In this document: piece after piece, positions 21,284-29,574 of the stretch
How the letters are laid out: every line of letters begins with the position of its first letter
Numbering within the stretch: position 1 is the stretch's first letter
Source: Borborobacter arsenicus
Lineage (GTDB): Bacteria; Pseudomonadota; Alphaproteobacteria; Rhizobiales; Rhizobiaceae
NCBI RefSeq assembly: GCF_003934165.1
Contig: NZ_RKST01000034.1
Coordinates: 1 to 39,333, forward strand
DNA: 39,333 nt
Direction: 5' to 3'
The notes under the pieces: generated by a model
What the model was told of the DNA's origin: nothing
The model's input: only the letters and a program-made list of their open reading frames with translations
Database searches by the model: none
Translations under genes and position numbers: made by a program

Positions 21284-22498
21284 TCATGGATTTCGCCCCC
21301 ATGATTGCAACATCAGCGCCTCGATCTCCGCATTCACCGCCGTCAGCGCCTCATAGGCACGGTCATAGGTCGCGCGATTGAAATTCTCCCGTCCCACCTC
21401 GTAGAGCGTCTGCTTGGTAAGGCCGGCATCCGACACGGCCGTCGATTTGAGCATCGGCGCGGTCAACACCCTCTCGCCGAACTGCGTGCGCAGGAAGCCG
21501 GCGATTTGTGTCTGCGGCCCATCATTGGGCTCGTAGCGCGTGATGAGGTAGCGCAGGAAATCGAAATTCAGCGCTCCGCCCGCCTCGCGCACCACCGACA
21601 ACAGATCCGATGTCATGAACAGGAACTGGCTCATCGAGGCCACGTCGAGCATCTGGGGATGCACGGTCACGATCACCGACGTCGCTGCGCAAAGTGCGCT
21701 CAAGGTCAAATAGCCGAGCTGCGGCGGGCAATCGATCACGACAACGTCGTAGTCGGCTGCCACTGTCGCAATCGCCTGCTGGACGCGAGCAAAGAAAAGA
21801 TCGCCCGCCTGACCTTCCGGCCGCCGCGCCAGATGCTGGGGGGTCGTATGCTCGAATTCCTGCAATTCGAGATTACCGGGCACGACGTCGAGCCCGTCGA
21901 AATAGGTCGCGCGGATCACCTGTCGGAGCGGCACCCGCTCCTCATCGTAGCGGATCGCGCCATAGAGCGTATCGTTGCCGGTCAGGTCGAGTTCCGGCTG
22001 ATAGCCGAAAAGTGCTGACAGCGACGCCTGCGGATCGAGGTCGATCGCAAGCGTACGGTAACCCTGCAAGGCGAGATATTGCGCCAGATGCGCCGTCGTC
22101 GTGGTCTTGCCGGACCCGCCCTTGAAATTGGTGACGGCGACGACCTGCAAATGCTCGCCAGCCTGGCGCCATTTTACATAGTGGCGGGCTTTGGCGCCGC
22201 CCTGATGCGACAGATATTGGCGCAGCGCATTGACGTCTGCGAGGGAATAGAGCCTGCGCCCCCCGGCAGTGATCTCCGGAGAGGGGCCGTCACCCGAAAG
22301 CGACAATTGCCGCAGATAACCGTCGCTCACTCCGATCAGCCGCGCGGCCTCACCGCTGGTGAAGGGTCGCAACGTCTTCAGCGCGGTCGGGGGAAACAAG
22401 CGGCCCCGCAAGGCGGCAAGCTGCGCCGATAGCAGTTCCGCGTCTGCCGCGATCTGCTGATCCGCCGCGATACTCATGTCTGCCGTAGTGTGTTGCAC
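21284..22498 (-). CDS. repA: RepA partition ATPase (ParA-like), second locus
   Basis: 404 residues. The N-terminal helix-turn-helix region (LRPFTSGEAARLIGVSDGYL followed by RQLSLSGDGPSPEI) is for operator binding. The deviant Walker A is NFKGGSGKTTTTAHLAQYLA, and DLDPQASLSALFGYQPELDL and DYDVVVIDCPPQLGYLTLSA are the Walker A' and B parts. The protein moves plasmid copies by ATP-dependent patterning with RepB/parS and represses its operon. GTG 22498 or ATG 22477 could be the start; neither has a strong ribosome site. It differs clearly from the other RepA at 27223-28434, as expected for compatible systems. Confidence 0.95.
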   Translation of the reverse strand: MQHTTADMSIAADQQIAADAELLSAQLAALRGRLFPPTALKTLRPFTSGEAARLIGVSDGYLRQLSLSGDGPSPEITAGGRRLYSLADVNALRQYLSHQGGAKARHYVKWRQAGEHLQVVAVTNFKGGSGKTTTTAHLAQYLALQGYRTLAIDLDPQASLSALFGYQPELDLTGNDTLYGAIRYDEERVPLRQVIRATYFDGLDVVPGNLELQEFEHTTPQHLARRPEGQAGDLFFARVQQAIATVAADYDVVVIDCPPQLGYLTLSALCAATSVIVTVHPQMLDVASMSQFLFMTSDLLSVVREAGGALNFDFLRYLITRYEPNDGPQTQIAGFLRTQFGERVLTAPMLKSTAVSDAGLTKQTLYEVGRENFNRATYDRAYEALTAVNAEIEALMLQSWGRNP

Positions 22499-22738
22499 CG
22501 ATCGTCTCGTCTGAAATACCCACGCGCCGCAAGGGGCAGGGCAATGCCACCCGACTCACCTCTCCATGGTAAGTTTACGCAATAAACCTGAAACTAACAG
22601 TAGGCGGCGCCAGTTACGGAAAAACCGATGATTTATTCGTAAATTCCGTATTCAGGCTGCGGGCGATTCCTGTCCAGGAAAATAGAGTTAACAGGAATTA
22701 ACCTTTCTCCAACCGAATCAATGACTTAACTCAACCGA
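22499..22738 (-). promoter_or_regulatory. repA upstream control region
   Basis: AT-rich DNA of about 240 bases between the repA start and the upstream parS. It should contain the repAB promoter and RepA operator, but I could not fix them by eye. Confidence 0.4.
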
Positions 22739-22754
22739 GTTGACAGCTGTCAAC
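22739..22754. promoter_or_regulatory. parS: parS site upstream of repA
   Basis: Second perfect copy of GTTGACAGCTGTCAAC, extended to a 20-bp palindrome by flanking GA/TC (22737-22756). It is 240 bases upstream of the repA start. Confidence 0.9.
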
Positions 22755-22756
22755 TC

Positions 22757-23164
22757 AATCCGTTCAGCCCCCCATCCGGCTCGGCGGCGGCAGGGGAGAC
22801 GTATGACTCGGGTGACACCAACTCGCATCCGAAAATTTGCAGGAGCACAGAAGCGCGCACTTCCGCGGACGAAGGAGAGCCGCACACATGATCCGGCGGG
22901 CAGGTTCAAGAACGCTCCCTTGTCAGCATAGGTCGGCTTTCTGGCCCCCGGTATGATCGCCACTTCGGTTGCTTCCCGTGCTGGAACGCGGCCACCATAG
23001 TTCCTGAAAAACAACCACGACCGCCAAGGCCGAAGCCCAGCACAAATGCCACACAACACGCATTTCGCTATCCGCCGGCATCGGAAATCTATCGATCCGA
23101 CCCTGCGAGAGGTGGTATTGTCGAATTGCCGAGCGGAGTCGGCCTTTCAGGAGAGGGGACTGCA
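22757..23164. other. Region without a supported gene
   Basis: About 400 bases. A minus-strand frame from ATG 23057 (MRVVWHLCWASALAVVVVFQ) looks like a signal peptide but has no clear ribosome site, and the coding signal moves to another frame after 35 residues, so it may be a broken small secreted protein. Nothing else was recognised. Confidence 0.35.
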
Positions 23165-23956
23165 ATGCGATTCGCAAGACGACTTTTGCCGCTTATCACC
23201 CTGGGCCTTCTGGCCTCCACTTCTGCCTATGCGGCCGACGCCGTATCGCCGGTGACGCCCGAAATGGTGGAAGCCGAAGCCGGCGGCTGGACCTTTGCCG
23301 TCAGCCCCTATTTCTGGGCCGCGGGCCTTTCGGGCGACGTCGCGCAATTCGGGCTGCCGACGACGATCCATGTCAGTGCCGATTTCAGCGACATACTGGA
23401 TAATCTGGAATTCGGCGCCATGGCGATCGGCGAAGCACGCTATGACCGCTACAGCATCTTTGGCGATATCATTTACGCCAAGCTATCCTCGGATTCCGCG
23501 ACATCCAGAGGCGTGTTTGCCGAGCGGGTCGATGTCACTTCCGAAACCTTTGCCGGGCTATTCGGCGCCGGTTACTCGGTGCTCACGGACGAGCGCAGCT
23601 ATCTCGATGTCGTCGCGGGCGCAAGGGTCTGGGATGTCAACACCGAGATTTCGCTGACCGGCGGTATTCTCGACGGCCGCAGCGTCTCGGATGGCCAGAC
23701 CTGGGTGGATGGCATGGTCGGCATGCGCGGCCGCTACGATATCAACGAGAATTTCTACCTGACCGGCTGGGGCCTCGTGGGCGCCGGCGACGCGGATGTC
23801 GACTGGGATGTCGCCGCCGCCATCGGCTACCGGTTCAACGACACGTTCTCCGCGCTGCTCGGCTACCGGGCGCTCGGCGTCGACTACGACAAGGACGGCT
23901 TCATCTTCGACGTTGTCCAGCAAGGCCCCATCATGGGTCTTGTCGTGCATTTCTGA
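23165..23956 (+). CDS. Outer-membrane beta-barrel protein
   Basis: 263 residues from ATG 23165 (AGGAGAGG 7 bases upstream). Residues 1-23 (MRFARRLLPLITLGLLASTS, AYA) are a signal peptide with an AYA-A cleavage site. The mature protein alternates polar and hydrophobic residues in amphipathic strands (WTFAVSPYFWAAGLSG, YDRYSIFGDIIYAKLS, FAGLFGAGYSVLT, FYLTGWGLVGAGD, FSALLGYRALGVDY) and ends ...IMGLVVHF with a terminal Phe, the usual outer-membrane assembly signal. It is probably an eight- to ten-stranded barrel. Substrate unknown; a monocistronic gene. Confidence 0.85.
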   Translation: MRFARRLLPLITLGLLASTSAYAADAVSPVTPEMVEAEAGGWTFAVSPYFWAAGLSGDVAQFGLPTTIHVSADFSDILDNLEFGAMAIGEARYDRYSIFGDIIYAKLSSDSATSRGVFAERVDVTSETFAGLFGAGYSVLTDERSYLDVVAGARVWDVNTEISLTGGILDGRSVSDGQTWVDGMVGMRGRYDINENFYLTGWGLVGAGDADVDWDVAAAIGYRFNDTFSALLGYRALGVDYDKDGFIFDVVQQGPIMGLVVHF

Positions 23957-23979
23957 ACGGCAATATTGCCAAGCATCGG

Positions 23980-24225
23980 TCAAACACGCGGGCGATAGCC
24001 GCGTTTGTGCTTCGTGCGGGCTATGTCCTCAAGGGCGGCGAGGGCTGCATGGCCATGCGGATGAATGTCGATCCGCTGTCTGCCCCATGTGCCGATCCGC
24101 CCCCAGCGACGCACAAGGGCCACCTCGCCGAAAAGCGTCGGCTTGACCGACAGTTCATAGAAGCGCGCCATGTTGCGTTCGCGCGCGATACGATCGAGAA
24201 GGCAGGAATGCGTCGGGGTAGCCAT
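23980..24225 (-). CDS. WGR domain protein
   Basis: 81 residues. ARFYELSVKPTLFGEVALVR followed by RWGRIGTWGRQRIDIHPHGH, AALAALEDIARTKHKRGYRP holds the whole WGR domain (RRWGRIGT-G plus K-KRGY). In eukaryotic PARPs this domain binds DNA ends; small bacterial WGR proteins are of unknown function, probably DNA-binding. ATG 24225 is chosen because it gives the shortest N-terminal extension (MATPTHSCLLDRIARERN), although ATG 24132 (MARFYEL) is also possible. It is convergent with the barrel gene. Confidence 0.85.
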   Translation of the reverse strand: MATPTHSCLLDRIARERNMARFYELSVKPTLFGEVALVRRWGRIGTWGRQRIDIHPHGHAALAALEDIARTKHKRGYRPRV

Positions 24226-24351
24226 GGCCGCATTGTCGGGCAGGCCAGTTGATCGGGTCCAACGCATTTTCTGAATCGATTGCCGGCAACCGATTCATCA
24301 GGCTAATGGATAGGCCCGACAAAGGAGAGGAGAGGGGGCTCGTGTTCGTGC

Positions 24352-25215
24352 TTAGCCGGCGAACTTTCGCGCGCCGGCCACGCACAGAATGACGGCCGCT
24401 GTCACCCCGAGCATTGCCGAGGTCACGGGCTCGCGCAGAAGTGTGGCGGCGAGCGCCAGGCCGAAGAATGGTTGCAGCAGCTGCAACTGGCCGACGGCGG
24501 CGATGCCACCATACGCGAGGCCGCGATACCAGAAGACGAAGCCGATCAGCATGCTGAACAACGACACATAGCCCAGGCCAATCCAGGCTGGGGCCTCGAT
24601 GCCGGAGAATGTCAGGGGCATGTAGAGGAACACCAGCACGATCATGATCGGCAGCGACAATACCAGCGCCCAGGAAATCACCTGCCAGCCGCCGAATGTC
24701 CGGGACAATTTCGCTCCCTCGGCATAACCCAGCCCGCAGACGACGATTGCAGCCAGCATGAGCCCATCGCCAAGAAGCGAGGCGGTGAGATTCTGCGACA
24801 GGGCAAAGCCCGCCACCAGCGCGCTGCCGATAATGGAAAAGACCCAGAATGCAGGCTTCGGCCGCTCTCCGCCACGGATGACGCCAAAGATCGCGGTTGC
24901 CAGTGGCAAAAGCCCGATGAAGACGATCGAATGAGCCGATGTCACATGCTGGAGCGCCAACGCCGTCAGCAGCGGAAAGCCGACCACGACGCCGAGCGAA
25001 ACCGCCACCAGGGAAAGGATGTTGCTGCGTGCAGGGCGCTTTTCCTTGAAGGCCAGCAGCAGGCATAGCGCCAGCACGCCGGCGATTGCCGCCCTGGCCA
25101 CGGTCAGGAAAACGGGATCGAACTGCATCACCGCCACACGCGTGGCTGGCAGGGACCCGCTAAAGATCACCACGCCAACCAAGCCATTGATCCATCCGGC
25201 CGCCGCCCGTTCCAT
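24352..25215 (-). CDS. EamA/DMT family transporter
   Basis: 287 residues, about ten hydrophobic segments in two EamA repeats (for example GLVGVVIFSGSLPATRVAVM, FIGLLPLATAIFGV, ISWALVLSLPIMIVLVFLYM, VGQLQLLQPFFGLALAATLL). These inner-membrane proteins export amino acids or other metabolites. Family features such as the conserved Pro in LQPFFGLALA near the end are present. ATG 25215 has AAGGAG 5-6 bases upstream. It is divergent from a MocR-type regulator and is probably its target. Confidence 0.92.
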   Translation of the reverse strand: MERAAAGWINGLVGVVIFSGSLPATRVAVMQFDPVFLTVARAAIAGVLALCLLLAFKEKRPARSNILSLVAVSLGVVVGFPLLTALALQHVTSAHSIVFIGLLPLATAIFGVIRGGERPKPAFWVFSIIGSALVAGFALSQNLTASLLGDGLMLAAIVVCGLGYAEGAKLSRTFGGWQVISWALVLSLPIMIVLVFLYMPLTFSGIEAPAWIGLGYVSLFSMLIGFVFWYRGLAYGGIAAVGQLQLLQPFFGLALAATLLREPVTSAMLGVTAAVILCVAGARKFAG

Positions 25216-25282
25216 GCCAAGCTCCTTCGATTGCGGTCTTCTTATCCGTGTCGGCGGCTGGTGCAGCCAGTGACAATTCGGT

Positions 25283-25300
25283 ACAGTTCAGTCAAACTGT
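25283..25300. promoter_or_regulatory. Candidate MocR operator
   Basis: Perfect inverted repeat ACAGTT-N6-AACTGT in the EamA/MocR divergent intergenic region, just ahead of the regulator's likely start. Confidence 0.5.
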
Positions 25301-25301
25301 T

Positions 25302-26732
25302 ATGGTCAAAAATGCAGTATGGATGAAAGAAGAACAGGTAACCGGCAGCACCCGGGTTGGGATGGTTATGGCCACGATCCGCCAGCGCATAGCCGGGCGC
25401 AGCCTGTTGCCAGGTGCGAGACTTCCTTCGATCCGCAGGCTTGCCGCCACACTGGGGGTTTCGCCGTCGACCGTAGTGGAGGGCTATGAGCGGCTGGTCG
25501 CGGAAGGCACAATCCACTCGCGACCGGGCTCGGGGTTCTATGTCGCCAGCCAAGCTGTCCCGCTGTCGCTCTCGCAGATCGGTCCCAGGGTCGACCGCGC
25601 CGTCGATCCCTTCTGGGTTTCGCGCCTGTCGCTGGAGGCAGGGGAGGGCGATTTGAAGCCCGGCTGCGGTTGGCTGCCGCCATCGTGGCTGCCGCAGGAC
25701 AATATCCGCAAAGCGCTCCGCTCGGTGTCGCGCGCAAGCGGCCCGGCGCTTGCCGATTACGGCTCGCCGTTTGGCCTTGCGCCCTTGCGCCAACTTATTG
25801 CGCGGCGCATTGCCGAGCGGGGCATAGAGGCATCACCCGACCAGATCATGCTGACCGACTGCGGAACCCAGGCAATCGACCTTTTGTGCCGTTTTCTGCT
25901 CGAGCCGGGCGATACGGTTCTGGTCGACGATCCGTGCTACTTCAATTTCCAGGCGCTGCTACGCGCTCACCGCGCCAAGACCGTCAGCGTGCCCTATACG
26001 CCCTCCGGCCCGGACATCGAGTTGTTCGGCAAGGTGCTCGCCGAGCATCAACCGCGGCTCTATGTCACCAACTCCGCGGTTCATAATCCGACCGGCGCGA
26101 CGCTGTCGCCGCTGGTGGCTCACCGGGTGCTCAAGCTTGCCGATCAGTTCGGGCTGACCATTGTCGAGGACGATATTTTCGGCGACTTCGAGCACACACC
26201 GGCGCCCCGTCTCGCCGCCTTCGACGGGCTCGATCGCGTCGTCTCGATCGGCAGCTTCTCCAAGACGCTTTCCGCATCGGCACGCTGCGGGTTCATCGCC
26301 GCCCGCCCGGCCTGGGTGGAAGGACTGATCGACCTAAAGATCGCCACCTCGTTCGGAGGAGGGCGGCTGGATGCGGAACTGGTACTGGCCGTTCTCAGCG
26401 ATGGGGGCTATCGCAGACATATGGAACGTCTGCAAAGCCGCCTCTCGCGCGCCATGTTCGAGGCGGCATCCCGGTTGAAAGCCTGCGGGATTGAACCATG
26501 GTTGATGCCGCAGGCTGGCATGTTCCTGTGGTGCCGCTTGCCAGATGGCATCGATGCTGCCGACATCGCCCGGGCTGCATTGGCTGAAAACGTAGTTCTA
26601 GCCCCGGGAAACGTCTTCAGCGTGTCGCAGACTGCGACCAATTTCATGCGCTTCAACGTCTCCCAGACACTGGATGAGCGCATATTGGATGTGCTTCGCC
26701 GCTCGTTCATAAAAGCGTCCAGAACCGGTTGA
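25302..26732 (+). CDS. MocR/GntR family PLP-dependent regulator
   Basis: 476 residues from ATG 25302 (ATG 25323 is an alternative). The N-terminal winged helix of GntR type (MATIRQRIAGRSLLPGARLP followed by SIRRLAATLGVSPSTVVEGY, RPGSGFYVA) is followed by an aminotransferase-like fold: GTQAIDLLCRFLLEPGDTVL, VTNSAVHNPTGATLSP, and SIGSFSKTLSASARCGFIAA with the PLP-binding Lys in SFSKT. MocR proteins sense a PLP adduct or amino acid. An upstream GTG would be inside the operator region and is not preferred. It likely controls the divergent EamA exporter and itself through the palindrome at 25283-25300. Confidence 0.92.
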   Translation: MVKNAVWMKEEQVTGSTRVGMVMATIRQRIAGRSLLPGARLPSIRRLAATLGVSPSTVVEGYERLVAEGTIHSRPGSGFYVASQAVPLSLSQIGPRVDRAVDPFWVSRLSLEAGEGDLKPGCGWLPPSWLPQDNIRKALRSVSRASGPALADYGSPFGLAPLRQLIARRIAERGIEASPDQIMLTDCGTQAIDLLCRFLLEPGDTVLVDDPCYFNFQALLRAHRAKTVSVPYTPSGPDIELFGKVLAEHQPRLYVTNSAVHNPTGATLSPLVAHRVLKLADQFGLTIVEDDIFGDFEHTPAPRLAAFDGLDRVVSIGSFSKTLSASARCGFIAARPAWVEGLIDLKIATSFGGGRLDAELVLAVLSDGGYRRHMERLQSRLSRAMFEAASRLKACGIEPWLMPQAGMFLWCRLPDGIDAADIARAALAENVVLAPGNVFSVSQTATNFMRFNVSQTLDERILDVLRRSFIKASRTG

Positions 26733-26756
26733 CGGGCAGCATGGCAGTGGACCATT

Positions 26757-26783
26757 GGGCCGAAAAGTGGACCCGGTTTTCGG
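26757..26783. repeat. Rhizobial intergenic palindrome
   Basis: CCGAAAA-gtggacc-cGGTTTTCGG is a short inverted repeat after the MocR stop, of a type common between rhizobial genes. It may act as a bidirectional terminator or be a remnant of a dispersed repeat. Confidence 0.5.
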
Positions 26784-27222
26784 AACATTCCGATGTTCCA
26801 TCAAAGTTTTAGAGCGCCCTTTATGCGGCCAGGCAGACCCCCGGCGCTCTCGCTGCGTGATCCGGGCATTTAGTGGAGCAGTCTTTTCTGAGGGATGGAA
26901 GGCTGCGCCATGGGACAGATTGTGCACGGATCAGCCGATCATGCTCCGCATCGTCGTCTCCCTCTTCCTTCGTAAGTGCTACGGCTCCGAATTTCAGGTC
27001 AGTCGATTTTACCTAAGTTGGCCGCGGCCAACTTTTTGGTTTACGCCTGTGGCGATCTCCTTGACGATGTGCCCGGCTGTTTGAGTCGGCTGCACGCGCG
27101 ACTAGGGCAGCGCGTGATCCCATTGATTTTCAAGGGTTCTTGGCATGGTTACCGAATCATGTCATTTCTGGTACGGATTTTTAGTATTTGACGCGTAAAA
27201 AGCGCATCGAAAGGGGAAATCG
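26784..27222 (+). promoter_or_regulatory. repABC upstream control region
   Basis: About 440 bases between the palindrome after MocR and repA. It contains the parS at 27017-27032. The last 150 bases are AT-rich and should hold the repA promoter and RepA operator. No gene was recognised. Confidence 0.5.
27017..27032. promoter_or_regulatory. parS: parS site upstream of repABC
   Basis: GTTGGCCGCGGCCAAC, a perfect palindrome fitting GTTNNCNGCNGNNAAC. The variable positions differ from the parS of the other locus (GTTGACAGCTGTCAAC), which would separate the two specificities. Confidence 0.9.
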
Positions 27223-28434
27223 ATGTTGCAGACTCAAAACGTATCGACGGCTGCCTCCTCTGATGCGCGGATATCTCTACATGCGCGCCAGCTCTCCATG
27301 CAACTTCAGTTGTTGCGGGAGCGCCTGTTTTCGCCGTCATCCCGGAAGATGCTAAAAACATTTACATCAGGCGAAGCCGCCAGTCTGGTCGGAGTATCGG
27401 ATGGCTATCTCCGCCAACTCTCGATTGATGGCAAAGGCCCCTCCCCCGAAATATCTTCGACGGGCAGGCGGTCCTACACGCTCGAGCAAATCCACGAACT
27501 TAGACACCACGTTGCATCGGTGAAGCCTAAGGACGCCCTGACATATCTGCCATGGCGGCGGCATGGCGAGAAGCTCCAGACAATTGCCGTTGCCAATTTC
27601 AAAGGTGGCAGCGCGAAAACGACCACGACCATCTACCTTGCCCAATATCTTGCTCTGCAAGGATACCGCGTCCTTGCGGTTGATCTCGATCCGCAGGCCT
27701 CGCTTTCGTCGATGTTAGGGGTGCAGCCGGAGTTCGATCTGCAAGAGGGCGACACGCTCTACGGCGCAATCCGCTATGATGACAAAAGGCGACAACTCAA
27801 GGAAATTGTGCGTAAGACGTACTTTGCGGGCCTTGATCTCGTTCCAGGAAACCTGGAGCTCATGGAATTTGAGCATGAGACCCCGACCGCGCTTATCGAA
27901 AAGAAGACACCCAACAGCGAAATCTTCTTCAGGCGTGTCGGCCTGGCGTTGTCCGAAGTCGAAGACAATTACGATATCGTCGTCATCGATTGCCCTCCTC
28001 AGCTTGGTTATCTGACGCTTGGGGCTGTTTGTGCTGCCACCAGTTTGCTGATCACCATCCATCCGCAGATGGTCGATGTCGCCTCGATGTCGCAGTTTCT
28101 GCTGATGACATCCGACTTGATGTCTGTTGTCCGCAAAGCCGGCGGCGATCTCAATCACGATTTCATCCGATACGTGATTACGCGGCATGAGCCGCATGAT
28201 GGTCCGCAGGCTCAAATTGTTGCGTTGTTACGCAATTTGTTCGGAAATGAAGTTCTCGCGGCGACCGTCCTGAAGTCGACGGCCATTGCTGATGCAGGTC
28301 TAACAAAGCAGACGCTATACGAAATCGAAAGGGGGCAGGTCCGTCGCTCAACATACGATAGGGCCATCGAATCTCTGGGGGCCGTCAATGGCGAAATCCT
28401 CGATGGTATCCGCAAGGTATGGGGGCGGGCGTGA
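27223..28434 (+). CDS. repA: RepA partition ATPase of the complete repABC operon
   Basis: 403 residues, ATG 27223 with AAGGGGAAA 4-6 bases upstream. N-terminal helix-turn-helix region FTSGEAASLVGVSDGYLRQL. Deviant Walker A NFKGGSAKTTTTIYLAQYLA, then VDLDPQASLSSMLGVQPEFD and DYDIVVIDCPPQLGYLTLGA. It partitions the plasmid with RepB/parS and represses the operon together with RepB. Similar in order to RepA at 21284-22498 but clearly diverged. It overlaps or touches repB. Confidence 0.96.
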   Translation: MLQTQNVSTAASSDARISLHARQLSMQLQLLRERLFSPSSRKMLKTFTSGEAASLVGVSDGYLRQLSIDGKGPSPEISSTGRRSYTLEQIHELRHHVASVKPKDALTYLPWRRHGEKLQTIAVANFKGGSAKTTTTIYLAQYLALQGYRVLAVDLDPQASLSSMLGVQPEFDLQEGDTLYGAIRYDDKRRQLKEIVRKTYFAGLDLVPGNLELMEFEHETPTALIEKKTPNSEIFFRRVGLALSEVEDNYDIVVIDCPPQLGYLTLGAVCAATSLLITIHPQMVDVASMSQFLLMTSDLMSVVRKAGGDLNHDFIRYVITRHEPHDGPQAQIVALLRNLFGNEVLAATVLKSTAIADAGLTKQTLYEIERGQVRRSTYDRAIESLGAVNGEILDGIRKVWGRA

Positions 28435-29417
28435 GCAGAAGGGATAAGCTGACAGGCATCTTTGCCGATACCTCACGAGAGTTGGCCGCGGCCAACTTTG
28501 CAGAAAATGACGCCGGAAGGATCTTGGCCGGCCCCGTACGGACGATGGGTCTAGCCCTCGATCGCATGGATCAGGAAGCCCGCGAATTACAGGCGGCCCT
28601 GGAGGCCGGAGAGAAGGTTGTCGAACTCGATCCTGCTTCTATCGACGGATCATTCATACGAGACCGTCTGGACGGCGATCCAGGTGAGGACAGTGAACTC
28701 CTGCGGTCGATCGAGGAAAATGGACAGGAAGTTCCCATCCTGGTCAGGCATCATCCTGATCTACAAGGACGCTATCAGGTTGCCTATGGCCATCGCAGAC
28801 TTCGTGCCGCCAGGATCCTCAAGCGGAAGGTGAGGGCGGTGGTTAGGCCATTGTCGGACGACCAGCTGGTTGTCGCGCAAGGCATCGAGAATACGGCAAG
28901 AAAAGATCTCTCGTATATCGAGCGAGCGATCTTTGCCTTGGGATTGGAATCCCATGGGTTCACACGTGATGTCATCATGCAGGCTTTGTCGACCGACAAG
29001 ACCGAGCTGTCGAAATTGCTCTCGGTAGCCAAAGCTATCCCGTCGCTTCTCGTTAAGGCGATCGGATCGGCACCAAGCGCCGGCCGCCGCCGATGGATGG
29101 CGCTCGCCGATAAGATTGCCGACCCGAAAGTGATGGAAGGCGTCCGTCTTGCGATTGGCAAGCCCGGTTTCGAAACCCTGGAATCAGACGAACGGTTCAT
29201 GATTGTTCTGGCCGAAGCGACCAGGAAACCGAAAGCGGAACCCACATTCAACGAATGGAAGCCAGACGGCACAAACGTCGCGGCAAAGATCAAAAACAAC
29301 GGGAAAGCCACCACGCTCTCCCTCATGGCTACCGGGACCGATCATGGTTTCGGAACGTATCTTATGGATCGGCTGGAAGACCTCTATGCCGATTGGAAAT
29401 CGAAGCAGGAGAACTGA
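28431..29417 (+). CDS. repB: RepB partition protein of the complete repABC operon
   Basis: 328 residues from GTG 28431, whose GTGA overlaps the repA stop; ATG 28419 is an alternative that would overlap repA by 16 bases. MSRRDKLTGIFADTSRELAA is followed by KVVELDPASIDGSFIRDRLD, GQEVPILVRHHPDLQGRYQV, AYGHRRLRAARILKRKVRAV (ParB nuclease-like domain) and LSYIERAIFALGLESHGFTR with the helix-turn-helix DVIMQALSTDKTELSKLLSV. It binds parS. Its own 5' part contains a second parS, so the LAAAN segment is encoded by the site itself. Confidence 0.95.
   Translation: MSRRDKLTGIFADTSRELAAANFAENDAGRILAGPVRTMGLALDRMDQEARELQAALEAGEKVVELDPASIDGSFIRDRLDGDPGEDSELLRSIEENGQEVPILVRHHPDLQGRYQVAYGHRRLRAARILKRKVRAVVRPLSDDQLVVAQGIENTARKDLSYIERAIFALGLESHGFTRDVIMQALSTDKTELSKLLSVAKAIPSLLVKAIGSAPSAGRRRWMALADKIADPKVMEGVRLAIGKPGFETLESDERFMIVLAEATRKPKAEPTFNEWKPDGTNVAAKIKNNGKATTLSLMATGTDHGFGTYLMDRLEDLYADWKSKQEN
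28481..28496. promoter_or_regulatory. parS: parS site inside repB coding sequence
   Basis: Second perfect copy of GTTGGCCGCGGCCAAC, 50 bases into repB, encoding part of Glu-Leu-Ala-Ala-Ala-Asn-Phe. Confidence 0.9.
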
Positions 29418-29425
29418 ACCGCAAA

Positions 29426-29478
29426 AGAAAAAGGCCCCCAAGCGACTTATCGTCGTGGAAGCCCTTCTCCGTAGTAGC
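29426..29478 (-). ncRNA. Counter-transcribed RNA (incA-type ctRNA)
   Basis: The promoter at 29485-29513 predicts a start near 29478. The RNA reads about 50 nt, then a G/C hairpin (AAGGGCTTCC ... GGGGGCCTT), then a T-run ending near 29426. Position, orientation antisense to the repC leader, and size match the ctRNAs of repABC plasmids, which repress repC and define incompatibility. Confidence 0.75.
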
Positions 29479-29484
29479 TGACTG

Positions 29485-29513
29485 AGAATCGCATTTCCAC
29501 GAATCAGTGTCAA
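29485..29513 (-). promoter_or_regulatory. ctRNA promoter
   Basis: On the minus strand TTGACA (29513-29508), 17 bases, GATTCT (29490-29485): perfect -35 and acceptable -10 at optimal spacing. Confidence 0.7.
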
Positions 29514-29574
29514 GAGTCGGTAGCCGTCGTTTTGGCGGGAAGATTTCTTTTGCCTGAAAGAAGGTGAAGGAAAA

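Larger units (their letters stand above)
29418..29574. promoter_or_regulatory. repB-repC intergenic incompatibility region
   Basis: 157 bases holding the antisense ctRNA gene on the minus strand and the repC leader on the plus strand. In known repABC plasmids pairing of the two controls repC translation or transcription. Confidence 0.7.

Noticed and set aside
23980-24267. Longer WGR protein starting at 24267
   Set aside because: The extra residues (MRWTRSTGLPDNAA) have no ribosome site and no family similarity. The start at 24225 was preferred.
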